From Oryzias latipes (lineage: Eukaryota > Chordata > Actinopteri > Beloniformes > Adrianichthyidae), in contig NC_019877.2 of the NCBI RefSeq assembly GCF_002234675.1, positions 3,255,041 through 3,319,040 on the forward strand: DNA of 64,000 nucleotides, given 5' to 3'. Below are positions 24,036 to 36,493 of this stretch, piece after piece. Below the pieces are notes generated by a model. That model did no database searches and was not told the DNA's origin. It worked only from the letters and a program-made list of their open reading frames with translations. Made by a program: the position numbers and the translations under genes. Position 1 is the first letter of the stretch. Every line of letters begins with the position of its first letter.

Positions 24036-25020
24036 TTTCTACAAAATGGATAAGCGACAAGACTTTTTGTCTTGAATTGTTTTGTCCATTTCCTTCTAGA
24101 TTTGCTCCAAAAGTGAGACGTTGGATCCATTTGGTTGAAAGTTTGTGTTTGCTCCTGCAACAAATTATAGACCCACATCATAACAGGACCACCTCTGTGC
24201 TTTACAGATTACCCTAAATATTAAGGAGTTTTTTTCTTTTCTTTAATTTACCTTAGCATGACGTGAAATATCTTTTGATAGTAGTGTAGTCAAAAGTAGC
24301 ACTTCACCATTTTAGACTCATCAAACTGCTACTTGTAAAAAATAATTTGGATTTGCTAACCTTTGACTTGAGAAGTGAGAAGGTTAATCATGTATTGATT
24401 TTTTTTCTTTTTTGATCTTATTTAAATCTTTGTTTTGAATAAAATGTTTTTCATCCGCCATGTGTTAAAAGGGTTAGGGTTAGGGTTAGAGAGAAGCCTG
24501 TAAGAAAAGAGAAACCTGTAAAACATAAAGAGACTTTATTTTTTTATTTTTTATTTGACGATAAATAAAACTGGTTCTTATCAAGTAAACAGTTTTCAGC
24601 TCTTGTTTCAAAGATTTTCTGATCTTTAAATACTTAAAGTCATACTTAGTTTTTGGAGATTCCATACTTGTCTTGCAGGATTTTCTCATTCTTATTAATA
24701 CATTTTTTATTTTGTTAACATTTAGATACTAAACACTAACGTCTCAATTAAAGCAGAAACTATTTTTTTTACCTTCTAATTTCCTTTCTTCAAATGCAGA
24801 AAGTGATATTTTTCTTCCAGGATGTTCCGTTATTTTCCTGCCCTCATGAGGTCTTTATGTTTTGCATTTTCATGACGACGTTGCTCAGCTTCCGTAGCAG
24901 CTGGAATGTAAACACTTGAGCATAGGTTGACTGACACGCCGTGTTGGTTTTCTCATTCCTGACTCACTTGAAGCCATTTGAAAAAAAAAATAAAATAAAA
25001 TAAACAAAAAAATCCACTTC
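24036..25020. other. AT-rich intergenic DNA with a short telomere-like run
   Basis: No exon is seen on either strand. (GGGTTA)3 at 24471-24488 is an interstitial telomere-type repeat. The rest is simple AT-rich sequence. Confidence 0.55.
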
Positions 25021-26130
25021 AGGCCCTAAAGTGTTCCTCCAGCAGCGGTGCACGTGCCATTAAACAGCACGTGCGCCCACAAAACCCCTCAGGCTATTTC
25101 ATAAGCCCTTATTGAGACATACAGATAATATTTACCATAATCCTCATCATAAATCTAATCACAAACAAACATGGAGGATAAAACGACCTGTTTGTGTTTA
25201 TGATTTACTCCTAATGAATGTTGCGCTCCGGCGGTTTGCCGTTTTTCCTGATTTTGCAGAATCTTTTGGTGGCACAGTAATAATCTGGAGCAGGAATAGA
25301 GGCAGCTGATAGGGAACACACTGCCAGTAGCTGCAGGTTCATATATATCATATGTAATATATGTGCACTGACTTTTCGGGCCTGACTGGCGGCCTGCGCT
25401 CCTCTCAGCCGTCTTGCAAAGACTCCTGTAGCCTCCGAGCACTTTATGCTAAGTTAATTTACCCAAATGTGTCGGCGGCGTCATGGCAGCGGCAGCCCCC
25501 CCGCTCCCCAACATCAACAACTTTATTAATGGAAACTTGCTGATCCATAAATGAGAGTGCCGCCGCCGCCGCCGCCAACGCTGGGGGGCAAGCTTACAAA
25601 ACCTGCAGATCCATGAGGGGCATTTGCAAAAGAGGCATGAGGTGTGTTTAATTATAAGGTTTGTGGGTGCATTCGCCTTGTTGGGGTTGGTAGGGGTGGG
25701 GGCTGCTGTTTAAACCTGGGGAAAAGGGGGCCTCGGTATTTAAATAGGGTCACTTCCCGGCCTTACCTTGCAAGTGTTATGCTATATTAAATGCCACTCA
25801 TGTTAAGTGTGTTGAAGGCCTCCTCTGATGTAGTCAAGACATAATATAAAGGTTAAATTGAAAAATGTCCCCTTCAACAGTGCAGGAAGGCGCCGTGATT
25901 GATGTCTGCTGTACGGGGGGAGGGAAATGTGAGGCCCTCGTCTGTTTCCCTAAACCTGAATGAATATCATGGGCTGTAATAGGGACGGACCGGATTAGAA
26001 TTTAAGTGTCAGTCAATCAGGGCTCCAGAAAGGTCAGGGGGAAAAAAGAAATTAGCAGGACGCAGATCAGAGGCAATTGAATTCCAACACGTGAGCCGGC
26101 GTGCACGAGCAGACGTGACTTTACCACAAC
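25021..26130. promoter_or_regulatory. GC-balanced block that may be conserved non-coding DNA
   Basis: Between TOM1L2 and foxl3 the sequence changes from AT-rich to complex, with almost no simple repeats apart from a GCC run at about 25559-25576. It holds two CACGTG E-boxes (25051-25056 and 25068-25073), TTTAATTATAAGG homeobox-type sites and GTGATTGATG Pbx/Hox-like sites. No open frame or splice pattern is convincing. The regulatory role is an inference from composition; a cross-species alignment would decide. Confidence 0.35.
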
Positions 26131-27395
26131 AAGACACTCTTTGACTGGGGAGTCATTCATCCAGTGTTTATCTATAAATTCAGTCATTCAAAAAAGCCAT
26201 TTGAAATATTTCTATTTATAATAGAACATTTTAAAAGTCATATCTTTTTGTTTGCAAAAAATATCTAATAATTATGTGATTTTAAAACTGTTTGAAACCA
26301 CATTTTTATATATTTAATCAGAAATTTTAGGGTAAGATGTATTCTTTTGTAATATTTTCCCGAATAGCTCAATTTTAGCTTTTCTGTTTTTTTGTAACAC
26401 TTGGTACCTTAAAGTAAGTTTCAAAAATTCAAAGCAACTTTATGAAAAGAATGCAAAGGTGAATCAAACCACTTTAGCTCCAAAATGACCTTAATCTACG
26501 TGAAAGCAAAAACATAAGTGACTTTTTTTATGGCTGGAAAAAGAATTTCAAGCATCACGGGGGTTACAGGTGGGTGGGTGTCATGACCATGGAGGACCAG
26601 GAATCCATTGGTAAGTAAATAATTGTGAATTGAAAATAACATTTTTAGTTCAATCGTTTTAACAAGTAAATACAAAGCCAAACTGTTTTCCAATCAGACA
26701 TTTAAAAAAGTATTAAACCAGAGGAATTGCAGTATTTGTTATTAAATGATGATCAAATATCGACTGAAAAATCTAATTTTATTACGTCGAAATGGAAAAA
26801 AAAGCATTTCATTCCAATTTTTGGTCTTCTGTCCATGATGTCATTTTGGTTTTCTGTCAGTAAACAAAGAGATGGACTGATTTTAATAAAAAATATTAAA
26901 AATGCAATGAAAGAATTTAAATCTGAGTTGCCTTTTTAAAGTATTTTCAGTGTTTTTTTATGAGAGTGAAAAAACTGTCCTCCTTTCTAAAAAATGCATT
27001 ATTTAATCAGGAAAATAAAGACATTTTAAAACTATTTTTTATTTCCATTTGACAAATATCAAATTTTATACCATTAAATTTAACACAATTTAATTAAACA
27101 TTCCACATAAAATGTTAAATTCAACAAATCCATTATTTCATACATCATAAACTATTATTTTAAGGACTAATTTGCTTATGTAGCTTAATATCTTATTATA
27201 TTTATATCAAAATCAGACAATCACTTTCACCATCAACTCTTTCTGACAATATTGTGCAGCTTATTACTTTAAGTTTTTTTTTTTTTTTCTGTTTGGGCAT
27301 TTGTTCTGTTTATTCCACAGATTTCGTCTGCAATCTAAGATTATTTTTGCTGCATTCTATCATCCTCAAGCTGCTGAGTTAAGGTCGTGTCAATC
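26131..27395. other. AT-rich intergenic DNA
   Basis: I see nothing supportable here: long A and T runs and short chance frames only. Confidence 0.5.
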
Positions 27396-27890
27396 AGTCG
27401 CTACGTACATTTTACGCATGGTTCTTTACGGGTCTATGGGATCTATGAACCACGTTAAAAAACCATAGAAGAAGTACGAAAAACCCACGCAAAGAACACG
27501 TAAATCGAGGTAAAACATGAACCGTGCGTGAATATTACGCTGGGTTAGGGTCAGTTACGTAAATTTAACGTGACAAATTACTCTGTATACACGACATAAA
27601 AGTCATTCGTCGGTGCGTTCATTGGACTCACGTCGTGGAAAGGCACAAGTTTTCGAATGCATCTCACAAAAATCACGCACAACATCGTAAGATCTAAGTA
27701 ACAATTGTGCACAAACCGCGCAAAATACGCATAGACTGCATACTTCTCAACCGAACAAACACGTCGCACAACTCAACACTGAACTCACGCAAAGACCCGT
27801 CGGCCAAAACCCTCGACAGACATCTCATGAATTCACGCATGTATCACGAAAGACGGAAAGTTCATACGTGTAAACGGCACAAAATGCTGG
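27396..27890 (+). repeat. CpG-rich dispersed repeat family D, copy 1
   Basis: This stretch is full of ACG/CGT words (ACGCATG, TTTACGGG, AACACGTAAAT, AATCACGCACAAC) in AT-rich surroundings. From about 27630 it aligns by eye with 31945-32235 in the same orientation; shared phrases include CAAAAATCACGCACAA, GACTGCATA.TTCTC and TATCACGAAAGAC. It lies 3' of foxl3. It is probably a non-autonomous transposon; no clear terminal repeats were found. Confidence 0.5.
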
Positions 27891-28658
27891 TATGTGGCTG
27901 TGAGACACAGCCTTGAGCTGTCAGTTCTTGCAGATCTTCACAGAAGGATCAGAATTGTTGCAGGAGGGGCTGTTGGAGCCAAAAAGACTGAATCAACTGA
28001 AGGTTTTAATCAGTTTTAATCAGTTTTCTGATAAAATAATCTTGAGGTGCCAAGTGTGATTTAGTTTCTGCTCTTTTAGGATATTTGAAAACCTTATAAT
28101 TAGGCTACATTTCCTGATGTTATGGATGAAAAGTGTTTCACTTAAAAATAGAAATAAAACGTTTTTTTTTTCTTTCTTCAGACAAAGTTTTAAGTTTTGG
28201 ATGCGTTTAAAGAAATATCGTTTTTTTTCTATTTTTTTCTTTCTACCGATTCAGTTCCAGCTCCATTTTTACAAAAGACATGTTAGAAATTCACTTCAAC
28301 AATTGTTTATATTTTGAATTTGTTCCAGAAAAATAAGGTGAACACTGATAAATACAATTTAAAGCTTGTTTGGAAGAAAAAGCAGTCATTTCCAGAAGGA
28401 TCTGCTTTTCTTTATCTGACCTTAAATTACGGAAAAGACATAAATTAAACTGTCCATCACGGCTGAGTGCATGAATACATATGGAGAGAACTGCCAGCAC
28501 TAGACTTTCCACAAACAGAATGTAAACATCAACGGATGCAGCTTTTCTGCTTCTCTTTTCGATCCCTTTCTTTCCATCCTTTTCCTCTTTTCCAGCTACA
28601 ATTCCTCCGCTGGAGTTCTCTCTTTGGCTGTCCTCAGAGTTCCCGGTTAGATTCCTTC

Positions 28659-30830
28659 TCAGAGAGTCCAGAAGTGGAGGTTGAGGTGTTGGGGCTCCAG
28701 AACGTGGACAGGTGGCCCGGTGGGAACCACGTGTAGGGGGCCGTGAGAGGGCCTGAGGCCCGTCAGGGGCGGATCCGGCGTGGACAGGATGTAGTCAATG
28801 CTGAATTTAATCTCTGACTCGGGTTTTCCCTGCTGGGCGGGGTTCAGAAGGAGGCGGTTTTGTTGGGCGCTCGGCCTTGACCTCTCAGGGGTCAGCGGGC
28901 AGAGGGCGGAGTTGGGGTCGGGGCGGCGGGCGGGGGCCATGTGCTGGTGGCTGTGGCTCTCTACGGGGTGGAAGGACTTTTCTCCCGGGTCGTGGAGGCT
29001 TATCTTCACGTTTCGCCGACGTCTGCGGCGGCGGAAGTTGCCATTTTCAAAGAGGTCGAGCATGGATTCACAGCCGGTGGCAAACGTCCAGTAATTTCCT
29101 TTTCCCTTGTCGTTGCCCTCCGTCCGAGGAACCTGAGGGGGGAAGACACCCAAAGCCTTGGTGACATCATTTACGTCATCATTTATGTCATTTTCCCAGA
29201 ATCCCCCACCTTGATGAAGCAGCTGTTGAGAGACAGGTTGTGTCTGATGGAGTTCTGCCAGGCTCTCTGGTTGGAGCGGTAGTAGGGGAACCTCTTCATG
29301 ATGAACTCGTAGATGCCCGACAGCGTGACCCGCTGCTCGGGGCTCTGCTGGATGGCCATGGCGATCAGAGCGATGTAACTGACACATACGAGCACTTTGA
29401 TGAGGCAGAAGTGGCGCCGCGTCACTCCAAAAAACACCAAACATCACCAAGTCTTTCTGCCTGGTCTCTAGTTTAAATATGACATTTGACTGAAGACAAA
29501 ACCACCTTTTCCAATGAGATGTATCGACTTATTGTAAGACAAGAAATCTTGACTATCCAACAATAAATATCTCTAATGAAACAAGTATTGTTTTTACTTT
29601 ACACAATAATTTAAAGCTGAAATTTTATTTGTGGTCTAATTTTAGGAAACAGAATTTCTTAATGTAGGAAAACTGGAACTTTTTGTCCTAATTCAGATAT
29701 TTTTTTCATACATTTACCCTCAAATGTGGAATTCTAGTTTTTCTTTAGGATGATTTTGGTCCAGAAGTAAGGGTAGTTGGACTGTTACAGCATTAAAAAA
29801 TTGTATATATTTGGGGAGAAACCTACTTTAAAGATAAATATTTATTCATTTGAGCCAAACCTGCCGATTTCAAGACAAATTATGTTTTTAGTCAGAATAG
29901 TATACCTTAATTTGAGGGTTTATGGCTCATTTCAAGCTATAATTTGGTGTTAATAGGGCCCATCATTACAACATATTTTAAGAAATCCTAACTAAAACTA
30001 ATTTTACTTGTTTTATTTGTAGAATTTTCATCATCTTTTCTTTATTTCTTACCTTATCACATTTTTCCTATGATCACAAATTATTTACCAAAATTTTTAA
30101 ATGTTTGAATCAAAAACTTTTTATTGTAAAGTCATTTATTACAAGTCCAGCTAGTCTGTAATAATAATAATAATATAATATTCAAATTTATTAAAGAAGT
30201 TTATTTTTGAAATTGGATGCAATCTTTTAAAATATCTATATGTAGCCATTTAAACAAAATTAGATTCATTTGTTTTGAAGTTTCTAAAACTAAAATCTTC
30301 TTTAAAAAGGTAGACATTTTACCCTAAAGTTTCTATTTTAGCACTATTTTTTTAATATGTATAGTTAACTTTTGTTTTTTAAATCTGATATTTTTACAAG
30401 AACACAAAGAAAAATCCACCAATTAGATTTTTAACAGTAAAGATGTGTAATTAGGCTTTCGACGTCTTTTTTACTCGGCTGTCAGAGTCTGAAAGTGTGA
30501 AATTTATTCAGTCATTCCAACAGTAGACATGATTTAGAACTCCTAATAAACAGAAAATACTTGAAATCTGCAGGAAGAAATAAAAAAAGTACCCTCAAAG
30601 TTATTGGTTTTTTTTTTGCCTAAGTCATTTTATCCATCAATAATAAATTATATATCCTTTAAAAATGAAACCCAAAGCAGGTACAAAGTGTTTTCCAGTG
30701 CATTGGCGTAGAAAGTTGCGTACCTGTAGGCGGGTCGGCAGATCTTCTTCTCCTCATCGGTGCTGGAGGAAGGGTATCCGTCTCCATCGTAGTTGAAGCA
30801 GTTGAAGGGGTAGTGGGAGTTGTCGAACAT
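28659..30830 (-). CDS. foxl3: foxl3, forkhead box L3 transcription factor
   Basis: Product: nuclear forkhead factor; in medaka foxl3 acts in germ cells to suppress spermatogenesis in females. Exons on the minus strand: 30830-30724, 29378-29210 and 29132-28659, all GT-AG, giving 249 aa. The N-terminus [20 protein letters not shown] is the family's mark. The forkhead domain starts near R32 ([14 protein letters not shown]), and its recognition helix is [17 protein letters not shown] (residues 76-92). Wing 2 has [19 protein letters not shown] and then seven arginines (R126-R132), a likely nuclear localisation signal. The C-terminal 110 residues are Pro/His-rich and end in LNLHFWTL. The start ATG at 30828-30830 is the only one fitting the family. 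FoxL2, the nearest paralogue, lacks the MFDN head and the [10 protein letters not shown] sequence. Its neighbour FAM20C is also its neighbour in human 7p22.3. Confidence 0.93.
29379..30723 (-). other. foxl3: foxl3 intron 1
   Basis: A 1.3 kb AT-rich intron lying between the exon for MFDN...RPAY and the one that begins inside the SYIAL codons (split Ser, AG|T). No other gene or repeat is evident. Confidence 0.6.
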
Positions 30831-31944
30831 GTCTCCCCCCTCGGTGTCCTCCTGCAGACCAGCAAAGCCACGTCCTGCCGCTCAGCCAGCTGACACTCAC
30901 TCTGAGGCTTTCTGCTCCTGAAAACTGGGGGCTGAATACGACCCCCCCCTCCCCTCCTTCATTCCTTATTCCAGCTTTTCCCAAGGAAAAAAGGCTGCTA
31001 CGTCCCTGAACACCGCCCCACTTGAAAGTCACTTTTCTTAAATATAGATGCTGCGACTAAATGGTTGACTTCTGTGAAAAATACACCAATAAGTCCAGTC
31101 GGAGTTCATGGTTGTTGCAGAACAGCCGTCACTGAGTGCTTTGGGGCATAAAAAAAGATTAAATGGCCCCAAAAAAAATCCAACATTCAGCTTCATCCTC
31201 ATCTCTTTACTGGTGAGGCTGTAAAAGCAGAATTTGCAGCTTCCTGTGAGGTTTTTGTCTACAAACATGGTTTTATGGCTTCACATCGCTGATGAGTTTT
31301 CACACAGAGCTTTGGTCAAACTGGGGCTTTTGTGGGATTTTGCTCCATTTAGATGGAGTTAGCCCGTCCTTCTGGACTGTACCTGTTTCTGGGAACCGAT
31401 CCTGTCCTGATTATTTCCTCTGCCACTTTTCCATCTAATTATGGCGCCTTTGCTTGCAGACACCCAGGATGTTCTTCAGAGCTTTCTTTCTTTCTTTTGA
31501 GCGCAGTAGAGTTTCAATAACCAGACCTTTTTATGAACTTTGCGGCTTAAACTGATAAAGTCTTACTGAAAAAAGGACTTGGATGTGTATAATTTTTGTA
31601 CTTTTTATTAAATGGTCACTGTAATTTACTCTTAATAGGTTACCTGATGGCATTTTTTTATTCAGCTCGTCTTTCTGAAATGAATTTTCTTTAATTGGTC
31701 AACTCTTTGGGGTTGTCTCTTTGTAAATAAAAAAAAACCCACATAGATGATACGGTCTTAAAACAATAAATAAATAAAAACAGAAACGCTATGAAAGTAA
31801 ATATTTAGATGATATCTTGACTGAAGAATTTTAACATTTTCCTGTTGAATTTAAGTTTAAAACAAGAAGTACTTCCTGTCAGGACGACTGGCTAACAGTT
31901 TTACTGATTTTTACTTGTAACAGTCATGAAAAAGTTAAACATCG
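30831..31944. other. foxl3 5' flank
   Basis: The 200 bases upstream of the foxl3 ATG are GC-balanced and should hold the 5' UTR and core promoter, but no TATA box is convincing. Beyond about 31050 the sequence is AT-rich and I see no gene. Confidence 0.4.
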
Positions 31945-32235
31945 TGGAATGGTCGTGAAAAAGACACAAATTTACGTGTACAACTCTCAAAAATCACGCA
32001 CAATCAGGTACGATTTACGCACTAATTGCATAAAAACGACATAAAATGCGCGTGAACTGCATAATTCTCCACGGACCAAAAACTCTCACCAAAAAAACCC
32101 CCCCGTGAACCTTCCACGGACATCTGCGCACATCGACGAATGACAAACGCAAGAGACACTCATGAATGACGTATATGACGGGTGCATCACGAAAGACCGA
32201 CATTTCAAATGTGGAAAATGTGCGCATGACTGAGA
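31945..32235 (+). repeat. CpG-rich dispersed repeat family D, copy 2
   Basis: It matches 27630-27890: CACAAATTTACGTGTACAAC, CAAAAATCACGCACAATC, GAACTGCATAATTCTC and GCATCACGAAAGACCGACAT occur in the same order. It lies upstream of foxl3, so the gene sits between the two direct copies. Confidence 0.5.
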
Positions 32236-32924
32236 TCACATTTCTTCACATTATGTTCAAAACTGATTCATTTCCACTCATGACACTGTTTTTGTTGTTA
32301 CTGTTATCAAAACAAACTACAATTAGGTTCATGAAAACTACAAAAAAATTATTTAACTAAAACTAGCAAAAAAAAAACTTATTATTGGGCTGTAAAGGAA
32401 GTTATTCCATCTAACAGTTAACTTATATTATCATTTTTCCAAATTTTAATATCTTACTATAAGATTTCTCATTAAGTAAAAAGGATTTCTAATGATTTCT
32501 TGTTACATTCCGTGTCCTTGTCCTCTTTTGGGGCTAACCTTCTTGCAGCGACAGGGTCAGAGTTCGATGAAAACATGGGATTTATCCTGCTTTTCCATCA
32601 ACAACCAGGCTGATGGCCTCTCTGCCACCTCCCTGCAGCCGTGTCCAGGGTGGTCCTCTGGACTCCCCTTCTGTTCCATGTTTTATTTTGCTTCCTTTTA
32701 TAGCTCAATCTCTCTATCTGTACTTAAAACAGCAAACTCCACATCAACAAACAGAATCCTCTGCGTATTTGTTTTGTTTTTTAACTCTTTTGGAGTGTGT
32801 GTTTGTGTGTGTGCCCAGTCTGGCAGACGTTTAGTCAACAACGGGAAGTTTTGTAGATGATATCTATAATGCTCCATAATGGCCACAAATTGTTTCCGTG
32901 TCTATAAAATAAGGGGATGTGTAT

Positions 32925-33690
32925 TTTTAAGAGCTCTTAAAGGGGCAATTGCAGGTCTCCCGTGAGTCCACGGAGGCCGGGAAAACAGCCTGAGGTCTGC
33001 GGGGCGGCGTGTGTGGTCTCGCCGGGGCCGGAGTCACCTACAGGCCTCCGCCGGAAACTGCTGCTCCCACACTAGATGCACATTTTTGGTCAGTGTGCTG
33101 AGAATGACTTTAGTTCAGACCAGATCCCCTTGTTGTGGGTCCCAAAAACCCTGCCTGGTGCATGATAGCATGGACTTGCTGAAACAGAAATGAGTCTAGA
33201 AGGTGAAAAACCAAAACAAAAAAAAGACATTAGCATCAACTTTTCTGCAGAAGAAAACAGCCGTTAGTAGTTTTGGCATTTCTGTCAAATGAGCTGTTAA
33301 ATGATGATGTTTTTGCATGCAAAGCAACAGGCAGGGGGAGGCAGATGGAGAGGTTAGGGCACCACGTTGAGCTGAGATCTGATAAGCACCTCGGAGCTGG
33401 CTCCCATGACGGGGCTTCCTCTGGAGCCCCGCCAGCCGGGCCAATTACAGCCCTCAGTTCTCCTCTGGTCACTCTCTGTCCCTCTGATGGCCGTCTTCCT
33501 CCGTCTGCCTTCCTCGCTCGGCAGTGGGCTTGGAGGCGTTCGTGTAAACTGGCCGATAGGCCTTTTCCGGGGGCTGTTCTGTGAGGAAAAGGTTATCAAA
33601 ACACAGCGGAGCGCCCAGGACTGTAAACATGCTCCTGCCATGATCCGAGGCCCTTTCCTTCTGCAGAGTGCAGCTCCGCCACATGTGCAA
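32925..33690. promoter_or_regulatory. GC-rich complex block upstream of foxl3
   Basis: A change from AT-rich to GC-rich DNA (GGAGGCCGGGAAAACAG, GCCGGGGCCGGAGTC, GGCCAATTACAGCC) about 2-2.9 kb upstream of foxl3. Open frames overlap on both strands (33273-33584 plus, 33354-33707 minus), as expected in GC-rich DNA, but none resembles a known protein. It is a candidate regulatory region, by composition only. Confidence 0.3.
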
Positions 33691-36385
33691 GAAGAGGTTT
33701 GAAGCATAAAAACATCACTTCATTCAATATTTACTCAAATTAATTTACATCAAATCAAAGGTGAACTGATTTTATGATCTTGCAGGTTAAAGCTACTGAT
33801 TGGATCCACTTTGATGCAAGTTGTAAAGCAAAACTTGTTTGGAGGAGTGCAAACTTGAACCTATTTTAGCCTCATTAAGGCAGTTCTGATTTCTTCATGA
33901 ACACTTCATGACCAAAAAAAGAAACAAAAATAAATAAAACATCCAAAGCAGGAAATCTTCTGAGTATAATTCCCTTCCTGAATCATAAAATCAATGCTCC
34001 GTAAACCCGCAGCTAAGCCTCGGATTACGAAGAAACGCTCCAAAGACGAGAAAGAAAAGAGCTGCAGCTGGGAGGTGTGATTCTGAAATCTTTTCTCTTT
34101 TTCTCGTCCTGGAAAAGGCGTAACCTGAAAACACCTGAACATTCCAAAAACACGGATTTATCAGTGTTTATAGAGACTTTTGCATCTTTTTTTTGGAGCA
34201 GTAAAAACACATCCCCATAGAAATGAGGAAAAAATGAAAGAATTAAAGAATAATAAATAAAAAAATCTGTATGGGTTTGAAAAATGGTCTTTTTTAAAAA
34301 AAGAAAGAAAATTCTGGTCATAAAAACAAGTTTTCCCATTTTTTTGGGAAAAACTTTCTTTATTCGGGTTTTTCTTCTGGGAAGACAGAAATTAAGGCTT
34401 TATAATATTAACTATATCACTGGTTTTTCTGGAAAGTAGTTATATTTCAATCTATATTCTTTAGCAAAATATTGTTATGCATTTATTTTTATATAAAAAC
34501 CAGAACATTATCAAGTACAAGATTTGATGTTTTTTTGTTGTTTCTGCACAAACAAAAAAATTGGCATGAAAATACATAATTTATTTTACCCTTTTGTGAT
34601 GTTTTTATTAATCTGACAGAACTTTGGTGAATTGGATTTACCTCCAATATTAAAATGATCGGTGTTGCAAACCTATGTATGTAAGTGAGATCATGTCTTA
34701 GATTTTAGTATTTTCATTTTGTCTTTGAAATGCTAGATTTTGTTAATTTAAAGTATAACTGCTCTCTCCTAATATTCTTTATGGATGTTATTATTTTTCA
34801 TCATTTTTAATCATGTATTTCTGGGGTGGTGATTGATTTTTTTCTTTTCTTTTTTTAGATCTTCTCATTTATCTTTTGTTTTTCCCACTAAATTCCAAAG
34901 ATCCAATCTAATAAAAATGGTGTTTTAACATGTTTTTGTGGTATTTTCTTGTTCGTGGATGACATAAATAAATAAAAATGACATATCATAATTAAAAGGC
35001 CTCTAAGAACAATTCTAAAACGAATGAAAAGTGACACATATTAATTATTCTGAGATTTATGATGGATCTGTTTGCTGGAGAGTCTCCAGAGGCTGCACCG
35101 CCCCCTACTGGGCGGCTCATTGTCCTGCCTCACATGAAGCAGAACCCATTCATCTCCTCTTCTTTTGTTGGAATCCATTACTGCATGTTTGGCATATTTG
35201 TGTAAGACGTTAACATCTTTTTGATGGATTTATAGGCCTCCAGCTTTAACGCCTAGTTTGGGGTGAGTAATGGTGACAGATTAACCAAACTAGTTTACTG
35301 TGCCACCAACCTGCCGCCACACCTCGTCTGCCTCTCAAAATATTTTCTTTTCAGATAAAAGAAGCTCCTTTTCCTCGTACTCCTCAGGCCGTAATGAGAA
35401 AACGCCTGTGTTGTGCAACCGTTGCAGTTATAAAACGTATCATCCTTCAAATTGTGGATTATGTTCCTGTCAGGCCAGACTAGAAATTAAGAAACGGGGC
35501 CACAGAAACAGAAACTGGACGTACAACCTTTGCACATGAGAAACCTGCTGAGCTACGGGAGGAAATCTGGCAACCCACAATGCACCTCAGATGTGTAACT
35601 GCAGTTCTTCCATAAGCAGAGGCCTTTTCTACCAGAACTTCCTAGGAAAACTTTTTCACAGGGATGCTTGGAAACACGTCTCCTGAGGAACATCTGACAG
35701 AGAAGCTGCCAGATTTGGGGTTTTCTCCTTCAAATGTTCTCTTTTTTACTCCCGGCTTCACTGTTTGCTGCTGTGTCTTCATACAATCTGTGTTTTTCTT
35801 TTGAACTGGCTGGATATTCGAAGGATGTTCCTCAATTTACTGTTTAAAATGAGCTCAGATGTTATTTCATTGCTGTTTTGATGTGAATTCTAAAGGAAAC
35901 TTTTGGGTGAAAGACTACAAAAAAACCTTTTTTATGCATTCAGATCTAATGTAACCTCTACAAATTGTACTCTTTACAGGCTTACTGATTTGTTTTTAAT
36001 ATTAATGTATGGAAATAGAAACAATAAATGAAGATTAACAAACAATTTTATGATTTTGTATTGAATCGAGATGCTAAAAATGTTATAACGGTATGCATTT
36101 TTTTCACCGCTGTCACAAATTAAGAAGTCGTGTGATGCCTGAGACATTTTTTTTACTCTGACCTTTTACTTTATTTTTCATTCATGTCAATGGGCCCTTA
36201 ATTTTATTTTTATTCATATTATTTATTCGGTTAAAGAGCCCAAAGGCGATTTTTTTTACATCTGTGGACGATAAAGTTTTATTCTGTTACTACTTTACTG
36301 AATGAAGTGCTGGGCAATGATGGGAAAACAGTCACACTTCTGTCATGTTATTAGCAAAAGTGGATTAAAGGCATTGATTGTTGTC
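33691..36385. other. Intergenic DNA between foxl3 and fam20c
   Basis: No gene recognised. The DNA is mostly AT-rich with T and A runs. The stretch 35040-35560 is more balanced but shows no coding pattern. Confidence 0.5.
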
Positions 36386-36470
36386 ATGTTGGCCTGGAGG
36401 TTTGTGAGACGTCTGTCCAGCTGCAGAGTTCCTGGTTCAACTCCCACAAATGAAAAGTGTTTTTATTTTT
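36386..36470 (+). repeat. tRNA-like SINE fragment
   Basis: GTTGGCCTGGAGGTTTGTG at 36388 onward resembles an A-box region, and GGTTCAACTCC at 36434-36444 is a near-consensus B box. It lies directly left of a piggyBac-type MITE. It is too short to place in a family. Confidence 0.4.
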
Positions 36471-36493
36471 TATTAATCGCTTTGCTTTCTAAT

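Noticed and set aside
27541-27552. GGGTTAGGGTC as a telomere repeat
   Set aside because: Less than two units; chance within the CpG-rich repeat.
28798-29282. Overlapping plus-strand frames opposite foxl3
   Set aside because: They are antisense to foxl3 exons 2 and 3, which are GC-rich and so open on several frames.
33354-33707. Minus-strand frame of 117 aa upstream of foxl3
   Set aside because: Overlapping frames are open on both strands in a GC-rich block, with no recognisable motif or splice pattern.
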